Below the pieces are notes generated by a model. The model ran no database searches. It worked only from the letters and a program-made list of their open reading frames with translations, and was not told the DNA's origin. Source: Aquatica leii (lineage: Eukaryota; Arthropoda; Insecta; Coleoptera; Lampyridae). Taken from it: a stretch of 64,000 nt of DNA. Below, in pieces: positions 12,416 to 24,789 of this stretch; the first letter of the stretch is position 1; the number at the start of each line of letters is the position of its first letter. A program made the translations under genes and the position numbers. The stretch spans positions 90,025,912 to 90,089,911 of the forward strand of contig CM069436.1 in assembly GCA_035610365.1 (NCBI GenBank), given 5' to 3'.

Positions 12416-12948
12416 TTGTTACGGGCTAAATTATCCTTTGAAAAATTTGATTTAACGATATTTTTAAATTATCCAAAAGTTGACATTGACCAACAAGATG
12501 AGTTGAACATTTTAAATGATAAAGTAAATGAATTAAATGCATTATCGAATATTTATAAAATTAAACCGAAAAAAACTGAATATCGTCAATTAAGCACACG
12601 CTTTACTCATGTTTTGCGTAGGTTAAATTACATAACTTTTCAATCTTCGAGTAGTCGTCTACCAATTTATAAATGATAGTTAAAGTTTACTGGAAATCCT
12701 AAAGATATTTTAGTTTTATCTTTTGTTCAACGTTGTAATAAACTTAGAGTTGCGCGTAAAGTTAGTTCTCAGGAATTATTTGATGGTGCAATTGATCTTT
12801 TTGCGGATTTTGGGTCATCATGGTATCGTGCTGTTCGCCCTACTGTAATTCTTGGGATGAATTGGTTCTTAAATGTAAACAATTTCCATCTCACTCAATA
12901 ACTCAAAAAGAGAAGAGATTGAAGATAGAATTGAAGAAGAAATACTAA
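12416..12948 (+). pseudogene. LTR-retrotransposon gag fragment, forward copy
   Basis: Gag forms the particle in LTR retrotransposons. The first part (12,416-12,676) is a charged N-terminal region ending SSSSRLPIYK. After a stop the same frame continues LKFTGNPKDILVLSFVQRC, then RVARKVSSQELFDGAIDLFADFG and SWYRAVRPTV. This is the Retrotrans_gag pattern (F.G.......F..R.......V.....LF..A...L.G.A..WYRA). A frameshift leads to SWDELVLKCKQ, and the frame closes at 12,946. The same gag family appears on the opposite strand at 13,599-14,382. No protease or polymerase follows. Confidence 0.7.
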
Positions 12949-13598
12949 ACAAAAGTTCCCAAGGTTATCCGGCTCTTACGACGAGCAATAGGTATTGCTG
13001 TGAGAAAATTCTACTCCCGTCCTCACACAGGGCAAATGAATAAATAACAAGGTTAAACACAAAACTTTAAAACCAAAATGAAAATTATCACCATTACCTC
13101 AAACAAGGAAAATAAGTATTATTGTTCTAAAAGAGTTTTAAAGTTACACATATAATTATATGCTCAAAGGTAAACTCAAAATGATCGTCTTAACAATTGC
13201 ACGTAAGCAATTAAAAACTCAAAACAATTTGAAAAGACGAGTTTCAGAGAAAAATTTCTCAGAATCGGCAATAAAATGTAATCAAATACATCAAAATAAA
13301 GCAGTAAAACAACTGTAAATAAAATATAAGACCTTGGTCAGCGCATTAACCAAAGAATTTATATACCCACACTATGGTATACAATAAACATTGAGATTTC
13401 CTCAACAAAAAATAAAATACAAAATATAAAACATAAGGCATCCAATCACTTAGATTTTAATGACCTCCAAGGGTAAGCATCAATAAAATTTAATTAAAAA
13501 TGGTAAATTCCCAATCCGAAGCTTGAAGTAAAGAAAAATCAATTTAAATTTATGTTTGAATCGTTTGTCAAATTTAGGTTAGTTTGAGACTCGGTTGG
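12949..13598. other. spacer between the two opposed gag fragments
   Basis: A-rich sequence with no gene recognised. A stretch near 12,960-13,035 has higher GC than its surroundings (CCCAAGGTTATCCGGCTCTT and following) and may be retroelement untranslated sequence, but no LTR end or primer binding site was found. Confidence 0.4.
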
Positions 13599-14382
13599 CT
13601 AAACAGCTTCCAAAGCCTTACATAAAGAAATTAATTGAGAAATAGAAGTATTCATATCAGTCGAAGTCTGAATTGAAGTTGTCGGAGAAGAACTTGAAAT
13701 CGGAAACGGATGTATCAATAAGACTAACTTCACAGTTATCGGAATCATACGAAACAATCGGAACAGAAACTCTCGAATCATACACACAACAAGCATTCTG
13801 AAACATCAAATCATAGAGCGCTTCTTTCAAAAATAAAACATACTAAGCACATCCTAAATATACCGTAAGAAAAGAATATAACATATGATCGAATAGCAAA
13901 TTTCAAATATACTGAACGCAAAAAACTTCCAAACGTATAGTCTTCAAAGCAAGTTGAGACGCATAATAAAATTGCAAATTTCTTTTAATAATTTTTATCT
14001 GTTCAATTTCAGGTACTGAAATGTCTAATTGTGAGAATTGATTCACCATTTGAGATATAAAAACAGTCGGAAACTCTTTAACAAATTGCTTTCGAGATTT
14101 TATCTCAGCTAATAAATTTTCATTATAATCTTTTGTTAAGAATTCTTGTTTCAATTTAAAAACCAACTCATCCTAAGAATTAACAGTAGGGCGAACAGCA
14201 CGATACCGTGATAAACCAGAATCAGCAAAAAGATCAATTGCACCATCAAATAATTCTGGAGAACTAACTTTACGCGCAACTCTAAGTTCATTACAACGTT
14301 GAACAAAAGATAAAACTAAAATATCTTTAAGATTTCTAGCAAGCATCAACTGCCATTTATAAATTGGTAAACGGAAGTGCAA
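13599..14382 (-). pseudogene. LTR-retrotransposon gag fragment, reverse copy
   Basis: Read on the minus strand from 14,382: RLPIYKWQ, LARNLKDILVLSFVQRC, RVARKVSSPELFDGAIDLFA, YRAVRPTVNS; then (14,166-13,903) ELVFKLKQEFLTKDYNENL, IIKRNLQFYYASQLALK. Weak gag-like ends (ISQLISLCKALEAV) appear near 13,600. The order and spacing match the same gag family as the forward copy at 12,416, but the two differ upstream of RLPIYK, so they are two insertions or a rearranged element rather than a recent inverted duplication. Several frame breaks; no pol domain. Confidence 0.7.
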
Positions 14383-15290
14383 ATAAAAATCGATTGGTCG
14401 GTTGATTCGAAATACGACGCGACATTGCGATACTGAATAAATTTAAATGCAAATTAGTACGGGAATGCAAAATAGAATTTTAAATGTAATGAACTCTAAC
14501 GGGACGTTACATCTTATATTATCGGGGTTTTTGGGACTTCTAAATCGACAGACCTCTGAACGAATCTGTTTATTGCAAACTCACCCATACGAACAGATAC
14601 CTTCATGCTTTGTCTCATCATCATATACTCTATATTCGGGACTTCGTAATCGTTCTAGAATCTTGGTAAACAATGGTTATATAAAGCAAGATATTCAGGT
14701 AGTTATTAATCATCGTTTACCTTTACGTGCTCGAGTACCTAATCCAATCTAAAGTTAGTATTATTATCTTACATTCATAAGCTCACAGAACAAACTTTTT
14801 CGAACTCAACAATTCACAAATTTGAAAAGTTTAAAAAGAAATGTATTTTTTTAAGAAATGAAAATACATAGGTACAAAATAATATTACTGACTTAGTAAA
14901 AGCGTTAGCTTTGCATATCATTTATGAGTTTATTATAAGCGGGTGAGTATGACAATAATACAAACTTCTGGTACTAATGTTAGCGTTGGTCAATTGAAAG
15001 GAACTCGGTTATTTTATTTGGTCAGTTTTATGTAAGAAAACGACAATTCACACAATTAAGTTTATCAAAGAGCTTTTTATTTGAAATGCCTTTTAGTGTT
15101 ATATTGAACCCAAAGTTTACAATTTCGCCGTTCTATGTAATATTTTCAACTTAAAATACTTTTAAAAACCAATTAGCTATTACTAGAAGAATTCGAAAAA
15201 CAGTATAGCAAGCAATTAAAAAGAAAATATTTTTTTGCTTTCAAAGTCTCCTGAATCAGAAAAAAGTATTTTTGACAAGAAAATTTTGGT
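14383..15290. other. AT-rich DNA, nothing recognised
   Basis: A plus-strand frame of 101 codons at 14,447-14,752 has no motif I recognise. No terminus or tandem repeat seen. Confidence 0.4.
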
Positions 15291-15318
15291 TGTCTGTGTG
15301 TATGTGTGTCTGTGTGTA
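15291..15318. repeat. imperfect GT/CTGT microsatellite
   Basis: A run built of TGTG, TATG and TCTG units. About 30-130 bases downstream is moderately GC-richer sequence (ATCCACGATAACTCGAAT, GAAGCTGGATTTTTATATTC) that reads like the interior of a dispersed insect repeat, but I cannot name it. Confidence 0.5.
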
Positions 15319-15622
15319 ACGTGTATCCACGATAACTCGAATTAAAAGTCCTAGTATTTTAAAATTTGACATGAAGCTGGATTTTTATATTCCCTCGGTT
15401 CCATCAAAAGATGGGTCTTATCAAAAAACCAGAAGTGGGTGTATCCGGCATTTTTAACAGTTTTTCTTATATAATTTTGTACGTATGTAGATTATTTGAA
15501 TTATTTTTACAGTTTTTTATAGAAATAATTCTTCATAACAATTTATTCAAATTAAAAATTTAACATTAACAGTTTATTAGAAAATTGATTTATAATTTAA
15601 AGCGAATTCTATATATAATCTA

Positions 15623-15653
15623 GGTTCGAATCCTGCCAGCGACGATTTTTTTT
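15623..15653 (+). other. tRNA-like B box followed by a T8 run
   Basis: GGTTCGAATCC (15,623-15,633) is a perfect RNA polymerase III B box, set in a small T-arm-like stem (AGG and CCT either side of the loop). Twelve bases on is a run of eight T, a Pol III terminator. I found no A box at the usual distance upstream, so this is not a tRNA gene. It could be the residue of a tRNA-derived SINE or a decayed tRNA 3' half. Confidence 0.35.
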
Positions 15654-16280
15654 AGAAAAAATAAATAGCTGGTTGCACAAAAGTCTGGTTAATTGGCGAT
15701 TTAGTAATCGTCGATGATGATGGTAAATTAACATTCAATTGTGTTGCACAAAACAATTTAATCTATGATTCAACTTCACAACCGCGCGTTTTAATATCAG
15801 TTTATGAAACTAAAATGACTACCAAAAAGGAGGTTATTTACAAATATGTACTCAAACCAAATAAGAAACGTTAATAAATATTATAGTAAAATGAGAATTA
15901 CTACAAATAGTTATATTGTTATAGAAAATATTGCTTCTGTATAGATAGCTAAGTTTTATTTTGTGTTTACCGATGAAAAATTTCTAATTTTATAATTTTC
16001 TTGCTTAATTTCTTTTATTTTTTACTTTAGATAACAATATAAAGGAGTAAAAACCCACTACAGGATTTATAGTTGAACAAAAATGTTCGGTGTGGACAAA
16101 CATTAGCAACGAATGTAATGCATCTGCTAAAACAAGCGTCCGTACAGCAATATACCTAAAACTTTTATATATTAAACTGAAGATAAAACAGTTCTCTGAA
16201 ACCGGACATGTAATCAAGGACTTAGAAGTTGTATAATATATGATAAAAAAAATGTTTTTTGTGGAGTTTTCAACTTCTTA
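15654..16280. other. spacer, possible Harbinger left flank
   Basis: GCTGGTTGCACAAAAGTCTG near 15,670 looks like a PIF/Harbinger-type terminus, and a related GGTTGCACAA string appears near 36,972. No matching opposite end was found on the far side of the Harbinger gene, so the link is not established. Confidence 0.3.
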
Positions 16281-17225
16281 TTAACTGCCTATCAGGACGT
16301 TTTGCTGGTGAACATTGAACACCAAACTGAGCCATCTGGAAATTGCTTTAAAGTACGGCTTACTATTTTCGTAAATTGTGAAATAATTACAATGAAACCT
16401 AATATAAATTTGTAACCTTAGTAAAAAAGGGCAAATGGGAATTACTTCACGTCCTTCGCACACTCCTATTTTCTGAGAACCTGCCGCAACTCTTCTCGAG
16501 TTATTTGAGTCCGCAACCATATTGCAAGAAAGGGAATCCTCTCTGCAAAACTCCAAAGAACGTTTCTATGGTATTATTGTCATAATATGTGCTCGGCTTT
16601 ATGCTACTTTACTGGCATTTGGTGGATGTAAGCAGCTGAGGTTTACATGGATTTCTACTATCACCTAATAAGTAACCATTGCCATATCTTCCGATGCAAA
16701 ATTCAACCGGAAAAAGAGATTTATTGAAAATAATACTGTCGTGCACTGATCATGGCTAATAAACAATAAAATTCATTAAGTTGGCATCACAAATTGTTTA
16801 TAGATTAATGTTAAAATATCTTTTTCTGTTGTAAAACGGTTGTGATTGCATATAAACATATGTGCAATCGACAGCTCTCACAACACGTGGAAAACCAGAA
16901 ATGCAAAAGAACTATTGTACTGTTTCCATTAATTGTTCGGTAGATCTAAGCATCGTTATATATTGATGAGGGAGCCCGGCAATTTTATTTGTGACACGCT
17001 GGTAATTAATATTTGTACTCTTGTGTCAAATGATTTGTTTTGATAGCTTGTTGATTCGATTCCATCTCTAATTGCATGTACTAAGTTTATAATAGCGACT
17101 TTATTTAAACGAAATCTCTTCTTGAAATCAATGTCGTCTAACAATTCAAAATGATTTTCTCTATCTCGTATAAACCTTATGCTGCGAAGCTGTCTTTAAA
17201 GCTACTCGAGGAAGACAAACTGAAC
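16281..17225 (-). pseudogene. PIF/Harbinger transposase pseudogene
   Basis: This encoded a HARBI1-like DDE transposase. On the minus strand the N-terminal part reads RFIREREN, LLDDIDFKKRFRLNKVAI (helix-turn-helix side), then IQILITSVSQ. After breaks the catalytic domain follows: FFCISGFPRVVRAVDCTYV (first Asp), ICDANLMNFIV, SVHDSIIFNKSLF (second Asp), YGNGYLLGDS, then TIETFFGVLQRGFPFLQYG (catalytic Glu in the ERCFG-like motif). The order, spacing and all three acidic residues match the family. At least six stops or shifts interrupt it. The partner Myb/SANT protein of autonomous Harbingers was not seen. Length before decay would be about 310 codons, slightly below the usual 340-400. Confidence 0.85.
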
Positions 17226-18214
17226 AACATAATTATTTATATTTAATATTTTTTTTTATAGAACAAAATTATAAAAAATTTGTAAAGTTGAAAACCTATG
17301 TACGACATTGCAATTTTTCCGCACATAGTTATAATTGTTAAAAACTGAAAAAAACTATTTACAGCATAATAATTAAGGAAGATACGTTTTAGTTATAAAT
17401 TTAATGTTTTTTTTTAAATTAAGTTTGAGGATATTCTAATCAGTAATTGTATTAGAAGTCAATACAACGGTGTACGTATCACTTCAAAATGGTTTTATGA
17501 CAACACAGCCTTTAAACAAATATGTAGACGTGCCTTTATTATTCCTTATAACAAAGTCGTGTGGTGACCACACCAGTTTTTTTTTTGTTGGTTCTCAATA
17601 TTTGGGAACCAACTAAAGTTACCGCAATTTAGATTTCTGATTAAGATCACTGGCATCTAACATTTTTTGACATTGCGTTAACGGGCTGTACTCAACCTTG
17701 TGAAGACAACTAAAGAACCGAAATTAACGGTTTGTGTATTAGTGGAGCTATACGAAAATGACTGACCTGTGCGGAAATAAAATTGGTTTTAAGAAATACA
17801 CTACGTTGCTAATAAGCATACAAAGTGTCGCATTACCTGTAAGTCGTAAAAAATAGCAGTCATTGCGTTAAGTATGAAAATTTGCAGTTGCGCTGAAGGC
17901 AAAGCTTCAATTCATACGAGTTGGAAAAGCAGTTTTTAGTGTTGAAAACACTTATAGTCAGTTTGATTCGAAGGCTCGTGTAACGAAATGATGAAACGCT
18001 CAGATGAAACAAATCTGGAACTTGCGTTGGTGCCCAATTTCACTTCATTTTTTGTATTTTTCGAATGCAATGTTTATTATTATTAAACAAGATATTCGTT
18101 ATAATTCGTTTTATGTTTTAAAAATAAAACAAGTCTTAATTTCACTCAGCAGTGATAAAAAATGATTATAGTAATTGCAGTATTAGATCCGCGCAAGCTT
18201 CCGCTTTGTACGCT
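17226..18214. other. spacer with one short hairpin
   Basis: At 17,587-17,613 a near-perfect hairpin has arms GTTGGTTCTCAA and TTGGGAACCAAC (one mismatch), preceded by a T-run. Nothing else recognised. Confidence 0.45.
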
Positions 18215-18482
18215 GTAAAAACGGTACAGTATAGATGAAAACTGCACATAAACAATTTATCGCAAACAATATTTACTACAAAAAAGTCCGGGGGAGTGTC
18301 TAATTATATCTAATAGTTTAAGAGTTACAGAATTTTAATGCAATTTTTGTGCTACTTTGAACACTTGTATCTTCTAAACTATTAAACGTAATTGTACTAT
18401 TCTGCCGACTTTTTTATAGTAAAGTTTGTTCTCTATAAAAATGTTTATGTGCAACTTCCTTCTATCTTGCACCGTTTTAGGG
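18215..18482. mobile_element. foldback MITE of about 270 bp
   Basis: The whole segment is an imperfect palindrome with arms of roughly 130 bp that meet near 18,347. Matching landmarks in order are AAAACGGT, TGCACATAAACA, TTTACTA, AAAAAAGTC and TAATAGTTTA on the left, and their complements in reverse order on the right (TAAACTATTA, GACTTTTTTAT, TAGTAAA, TGTTTATGTGCA, ACCGTTTTA). There is no coding content. This is a typical hairpin MITE; no convincing target duplication was identified, so the superfamily is open. Confidence 0.72.
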
Positions 18483-21400
18483 TAACAGTTTCTTGCTTAT
18501 TTTAAATTATAAAGAAAATCATTGTCAATACAAAAATTGTAGCGGTCTTGATGCTGGTGTAATATTACTACATTGACAAAGATACTCTTAACCGCAAAAA
18601 AAACCGCGGTGATCACTCGACCGAAACACACATGTTCTACTAAACCAATAATTTATGTTTAAATTTTAAAATCGTAAACGAAATAATTTAATAAACCTGA
18701 TTTATAAAATTTCATAATAAGAACTACCACTAGTTTAAATCATAAACGATTTCACTGTAACGTTATCAACATAAACCGAAAGTAGGTAAAATAAAATTGT
18801 ATCAACAGTCAAACAATTGTAAAGATTATTAGCGTTATAAATCTGTTAAGACTAGAGAAAGGATTCATGTTAAAGTAAAGTTCATCTCTGTAATGCTTTT
18901 TTATAGTCAGTAGCGCATTTGTTTAATATTGATAAGAGAAAAAATTGTAGAATTGGCAAAAAAAAGAAAATTCAATAAAAAGGCATGTCGATTATTTTGC
19001 GCCGCGAAAAGTTTTTATTGTGAGTCCAATCTGCTGTAAGTTTTCTTTAGATATGAGAAGGAATTGCGAATGGGACAAACTGTTAAAAAAAAATTCAATT
19101 TTTAAACTGTGGATGCACATTTCGAAAGATGAAATCTCCACTTTGCAAATTTTACATCTAAAAGGATGTGACAACGTAGCTCAAATCGTGTCATAATCTT
19201 AGAAGCTGTAGAACTGTGAACCGCCATGAAACTCGCGTAAAATCCAGTAATCATTTAGTTTTGTTGTTTTTTTTAAATGCGCAACTAGTTAGAGTGTGGT
19301 GAAGCAATTATCAGAAATCACGGGATATAAATTGTTTCTTTATTCATTGAATGATTTATTTAATCCAACCGTATTCAATTAAAGTCTGGCTGAATTTCTA
19401 AAAGTTTTACTTTAGCTCTAATTTGATTGTGTCTAGAGAAAATTTTACATTTATCCGAATTATCAAACGCATCTAAGCCCGCAGAAAATGAGTCAGTAGA
19501 CGTGAATCAGAATTTTTCGACCTTTCCTCGCATAACATGCTTGTGAGCGCAATATTATTATTTGAGCTTTGTGAAAGTGACTTTTTCCCTTGAAAATATT
19601 TTGTGTCAAATAAAGTTTGATGTTTGAAATTTTGTTGCTTGCTTTGTGTTTCTTACCGTACATCACTTGGAAAAGAAAACCCAAGCGTTACCAACACAGC
19701 CTCAATACCCATTTTTGCGCTTCTCTAGAAAAATTTTCTATAAAAGATGTACCCTCCAGCTTGCAATCATTTCGCACTAAACTATTAGATACTACTAAAA
19801 CTGTAATTGGGAAACAGCCGGGATTGTTTGGATTTAGAGTTTTTAATACTAATTTAATGCCGAGCACAATTTTCCTTCTTCTTAGATAGATAAAGGACAA
19901 GCAAATTGAACTACAAAAGTAGGAAAAATTAGTGACGCCGGCCTATTTACATGCCATGATGTTTGTTCAAGTGCATGGATTTAAGATAACGCGATTGGGT
20001 TTCTCTTTAGATATGTCACTGGAAGCTATGTTTTATCAGCGCGCAGCAATTCTTGATAATGAACGGTCTTGCTCATAATTTGTTATGACAAAGAATTCTC
20101 TATAAGTCATTGGTGTTGCTGATTCATCGTCTTCCAGTGATGAAGAGGTTATGGGAAACAATTCTCAGGCATTTCATGGACAAATGTTAAATACAAACAA
20201 TTAGTGAATTATCATACGATTCTATTCTCGTTTAATATGTACCTAGAATACTAATTATTTGTGTTTTTTTATTATTTTATTATTTATGTATGCATTTTTA
20301 TTTTTGAAAATTGTAATAAACCTTGTTCATTATATTACGTAGGTAATATTGTGTTTGTTTTCAACACCTTCCGATAATTGCAAGATTTGCGATATCTGTG
20401 AATTTTTTAGGAATTATGCATTATACTTTTATATGTTTCGTTTTTTTAATGGTTATGCAATGTCTACTTTTTATATTTTATTAATTGGTGTCTATTTATG
20501 ATAGAAAACGCCACTAATAACTATTATAATAATAATAATAAATAAGAGTGCATATTTTGCAAATAGTAAATAACTAAATTTAAAATAAAAATTAATTTGT
20601 TCGGTTATTGTGTAATTAATTAATAAGTCATCATTATCATATTTTTTATACTTTGTACAAATTTAGGTTTAAATTATGTAAAATTGTAAGTTATTATATA
20701 CATATGTATATCTAATTTGACATTATGATTGTATGTTTCAGAGCTGTGTTGCTGAAGCATGGAATTCGAATTGTCCCTTGTAACTACTAACTTATTTTCT
20801 GCTGCTGACACTACATACTATGAGTGTTACTGATATGATCTAATGCACGCATTCTACAAACACTAAAACTAAACAATCTTTCAGTTAAAGGTATTGAGTA
20901 AAACAAAAATAAAACGATTAAATTCAGTTGTAGTTGTAATACCATTTTTAAATAATACACATTCTGAAAATTTTTTTTAGAATACGTTTATTTAGAATTT
21001 ACTCAATTTAACATAGTTTTCTTTAAACACGTCGTTAAAAAGACAACACATAAGAATGCTAAAATGTTGTAAAGATATAGATTAGACAAAGGAAATTGAT
21101 ATATAGTTGCGTGCAATTTACTGAAAATTTAGCAACTGCTTACTCTCAAAGTTTAAATTAATCGGAATTACAGTTAACTTAAATTTAATTGTCGAATCTT
21201 AATGATCAACCGCATTTCAAGAAAATAATTAAAACGAATGCCAGAATTATTTAGCAAAGTAGGATCGTTTATACTTAAGGTTGATTGTGGCAACAACGTG
21301 CTTTTATATATTTACATCATTTTAAACAGGCTCATACTTAATTGAAATACATATTTTGCTTTATTGTATTTTGTAAAAAACGCAACCATTTTGATGTAAA

Positions 21401-22675
21401 ATCTATAAGCGCGTCAAATTTTGATTGATGAGTTTCAATAAAAGCTTTAGAAGAGTAAAAAACCTTCTAGGGCTAATGCATTTTTAGTGAATCGCTAAAT
21501 TACGTCTACTTAAAATGTATATCTTCTTCACATTCTCAGATTAATACGCTCGCACGTCAATTCGACAAAGTTATGTAGAAATTCAAATACAGATAAATTG
21601 CATATTCGCGTGGGGCTAACATTGTTAAAGTTATATTCGCGTACAGGAGGGTCACATTTGAAAAAATAAAAATCCCACGCGGTTTGTGTAAAAAGAATTT
21701 TCTATTCGGAAAAATGTTACGACGAGTTTGTCGTTTTATAGAATGACTATTTATTTATGTTTTCGACGGAAATATTAAATTTTATAATTTATTACGCTTA
21801 CTTGACGTACATTATATTGCACAAGTTGTAACTTTAAACGCCTTGTGTACCGTGAGTAAAATGTGTCATAAAACATGCTTTACATTTTAGAACATTGATG
21901 GTAGACACAATATTGTGAGATTTACTTTATCGTTAAATAAGCTTACACTAAGCACTTTATTGTAACTTTCTTAAAACCTATTCAAACGTTGTTAACTACC
22001 TTAAAACATAAATCCGTTTTTGTTTGTTACATTCTAAAAGAACCCAATTAAGGCAATAAGAACAGTATTTAGTTAACAAATTTATACACTTAATGTGGTC
22101 CTAACAATTATTTTAATTTTAATTTTTAAAGAAGTCGTGCAACAAATTATTTGAATCTTAGTGCTGGTTTAAAGCTACGTAACTATTTGAGGTACAAGTT
22201 TTATGTTGTTATTTTGTAATGACTGAAAACTACGACTTTTCACTTTAATTAACGTCAAGTGCTTTTCAATTACAATTACACAACAGTTCTTGTACGTAAA
22301 GTTAAAAGGTTTTATAACAAGTGCTTTAAATTAAATTAACCACTTTACAATATTTTCTGTAATTGTTCAAAGTTTTTTGTTTTTTTTTAAATTTTGTGTG
22401 AAAATAATAAATTTATAAACCTTGCGTTAGTGTGGTACGTTAGTTTTAATAAATAAATTTAAAAAAAATTGTTAAAAAATAAATTAAAGTTAAGCGTTTT
22501 AGTAAAAAATCAAATAAGTAACACTTTCTTCTATCCACGACCGGAGTCAACACTGGGATTAGAACTTCTTTCAGATTTGGACCGTGTTTATGTTGTAATC
22601 GAAATTGCCAACGTTTCACCCACAACGAATAATCGCTACAGAGTTAGGTAATGACTTTGTGAACTAAGTCAGATT
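18483..22675. other. long AT-rich region, no gene recognised
   Basis: The longest frames are 19,617-19,889 (plus, 90 codons) and 18,992-19,174 (minus, 60 codons, with one CKIC pair). Neither shows a family motif I recognise. An (AAT)n run lies near 20,525-20,545. A TCATCGTCTTCCAGTGATGAAGAG stretch near 20,123 would encode an acidic Ser-rich run but sits in no convincing frame. Confidence 0.4.
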
Positions 22676-22945
22676 CTAAACTCCTGTAGTAAAATAATAT
22701 TCAGCAACAGCAGACTTAAAAATACATTTTTCCTTTATACAACGATTATGATCTGTAATACGTGTGATGACGAAGCGACCAGTTTTACTGATATAGACTA
22801 AACCACATGAACAAAGAATTTAGTACACCACTTATTATGTAAGTGTAGGAAATTTAATGTAAAAGTGCCGGTTTCAATTTGGAATTGAAAATAGAAATGT
22901 CCTTAGGTACTTGAGTACGAGAATGTAGACGACGATTTATCACTG
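22676..22945 (-). pseudogene. Penelope-like element GIY-YIG endonuclease fragment
   Basis: On the minus strand, GVY-stop-ILCSCGLVYISKTGRF is followed by ITRITDHNRCIKEKC and KSAVAEYYFTTG, then a stop at 22,676. This closely follows the Penelope endonuclease pattern GVY.IPCSCG.VYIGETGR....R..EH.R.......KSAVAEH....GH. The YIG glycine is Ser here and the EH histidine is preserved as DH. The upstream Arg/Pro/Lys-rich linker is frame-broken, and downstream sequence to about 22,530 may be the tail of the protein. It is on the opposite strand from the Penelope reverse transcriptase at 11,520, so the two are separate copies. Confidence 0.72.
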
Positions 22946-23383
22946 CCTAAATATCCCGCTTTATATAACCATTATTTATGAAGGTTTTATTAAGATCACC
23001 ATTCCATATATACATTATCAAGTTAACTAATAAAAAAAATGAACTTTCGACTCAATACCAGAACGTTTTTGTGCCGTATAATAGTAAAACAAAACATGAA
23101 AATATTTGTCCATCAAGAAATGCAAGGGAAGCATTTTCATGGTAAATTTGATATTGTAGCGGTATTATTTAGTGTGATTTTAGACAACTTGAATAAAACT
23201 CAAAACTAAACATGTACAGCCACTTAATTAGGATTTTATTGGAATTTTCTCGTTACACAAATAAAGTAAGGTTAGCTTCAGAATAATCGTCAACTTAAAA
23301 GAATTCGTACACGTTATATATCTTTTCTAAACTTGTTTTTTTCGGGGTGTCGCGTTCGACGCGCACACTCTTCGATTATATTT
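22946..23383. other. spacer including probable Gypsy 3' LTR sequence
   Basis: Sequence leftward of 23,393 should be the 3' LTR of the minus-strand Gypsy element. I could not fix its far end because no second LTR copy is present for comparison. Confidence 0.35.
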
Positions 23384-24763
23384 GAATGTTACACACTCCC
23401 CCTTTGGTTTTCGGTAACCGTCCCGGAAGAAAACCAAGAAAATTGATTGAGTAATGAGGTGATGTTCCATGACGTTCTTGGAGGCGCCGACTTCGACGTA
23501 ATGATGGAAGATTGGAGGGAATAACGGAGACGCCATCGGTCACTTGGCTTTGTTTCGAGGGATTTCTTTCCTCGCCGTCTGCAACATAATGATTAATATT
23601 TGAAGCAAGATCAGAGCTTACCGCAGTGGATTTTTTCGGTCTTCCTCGTTGGCGGATAGGACAAATGGGAGTTTCTGTAGTTCCTTTAGTATACGGCTTG
23701 AGGGCCGATACATAATAATTGCCAAGAGGCACATCCGGTTCGTGGATATGAGCCACCTGGTAAGAAGTGAGCGAGTTTTGCTTAGTAATCAAATATGGTC
23801 CGTCGCGTCTAGGAGCAAACTTGGACGTAAGTTGCTTGGCTGAGTTACTCAATTGGTGTACATCCACAAGGACCAAATCACCTGCGTTGTACGGAGTAAC
23901 TTCACGTCTAGCTTTATCAGCATGTTTCTTTGCAGCATCCTGTTTTAGTTCATGGGTTTCTCTGGCACGTCTTAGCACTTGATCCATATTTTTTAAGTAT
24001 TGGGTGATCCCAGGTACAAAATTTTCGTTTTGAATAATAGCACGTAGGTCGTGATGCACTTCGTATGGTGTTCGCGGTTCTCTTCCAAAAGCGAGAAACG
24101 CCGGTGAATACCCTGTGCTAGCGTTTATACACGTATTCATTGAAAACCTTACTGCAGGCAAAGCTTCTTTCCATTGGGTATGATTTTCACCACAAATGAT
24201 CCCCAATTGGGTTTTTAGATCTCTGTTGCGTCTTTCTTCAGGATTTGCTGAAGGATGGTAAACAGGAATCAAATTTTGTCGAAAACATAAACAATGAGCT
24301 ACTATTTGCATCACTTCACCAACGAATTGGGCCCATTCTCACTGATAACTCGACGTGGTGTTCCATACCGTAAAATTACTTCGTCGACAAGACATTTTGC
24401 ACATGTCTCTGCAGAGGCAGTAGTCAATGCAAACAACTCTATCCATTTAGTAGCGGTATCAATAGCAAACACCCATTTCTCACCAGTGGGGGCTTCGGGA
24501 AGTGGTCCAAACAAATCAATTGCAAGCGTCTCAAAGCGCTGATTAGAGATAGGAGTTTGTAACAACCCAGCAGGTTTTAAGTTAGCGGGCTTATAACGCT
24601 GGCAAGCTATACATTTTTTGACATGGTTAGTGACATCTCGATGCATAGTAGGCCAGTAAAAACTATTAGAAATTCGACGTAATGTTTTCTCAATGCCATA
24701 GTGTTTGCTGGTAGATGTCATGATATTCGCGCAAGACTTCTTCAATCTTAGATTTTGGGACAA
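23376..24763 (-). pseudogene. Gypsy integrase
   Basis: The H2C2 zinc finger region ends HVKKCIACQRYKP. The catalytic core has LAIDLFGPLP (first Asp), then RRVISENGPN where the second catalytic Asp is Glu, then after a frameshift at about 24,311 YHPSANPEERRNRDLK with the catalytic Glu. The C-terminal part holds FSMNTCINASTGYSPAFLAFG, DLVLVDVHQL, FAPRRDGPYLI and YYVSALKPY, the GPY/F-type module. It ends at 23,376, overlapping the polypurine tract. The Asp-to-Glu change would be expected to cripple strand transfer. Confidence 0.85.
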
Positions 24764-24789
24764 CTAATTGAGCAGATTCGGAGTCAACA

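Noticed and set aside
15600..15655. a tRNA gene
   Set aside because: No A box, no acceptor stem and no anticodon arm upstream of the B box.
18992..19174. a zinc-finger gene from the CKIC pair
   Set aside because: One CxxC pair in 60 codons with no second metal-binding pair at a known spacing.
19617..19889. 90-codon plus-strand frame as a conserved gene
   Set aside because: It overlaps an equally open minus-strand frame and shows no recognisable motif.
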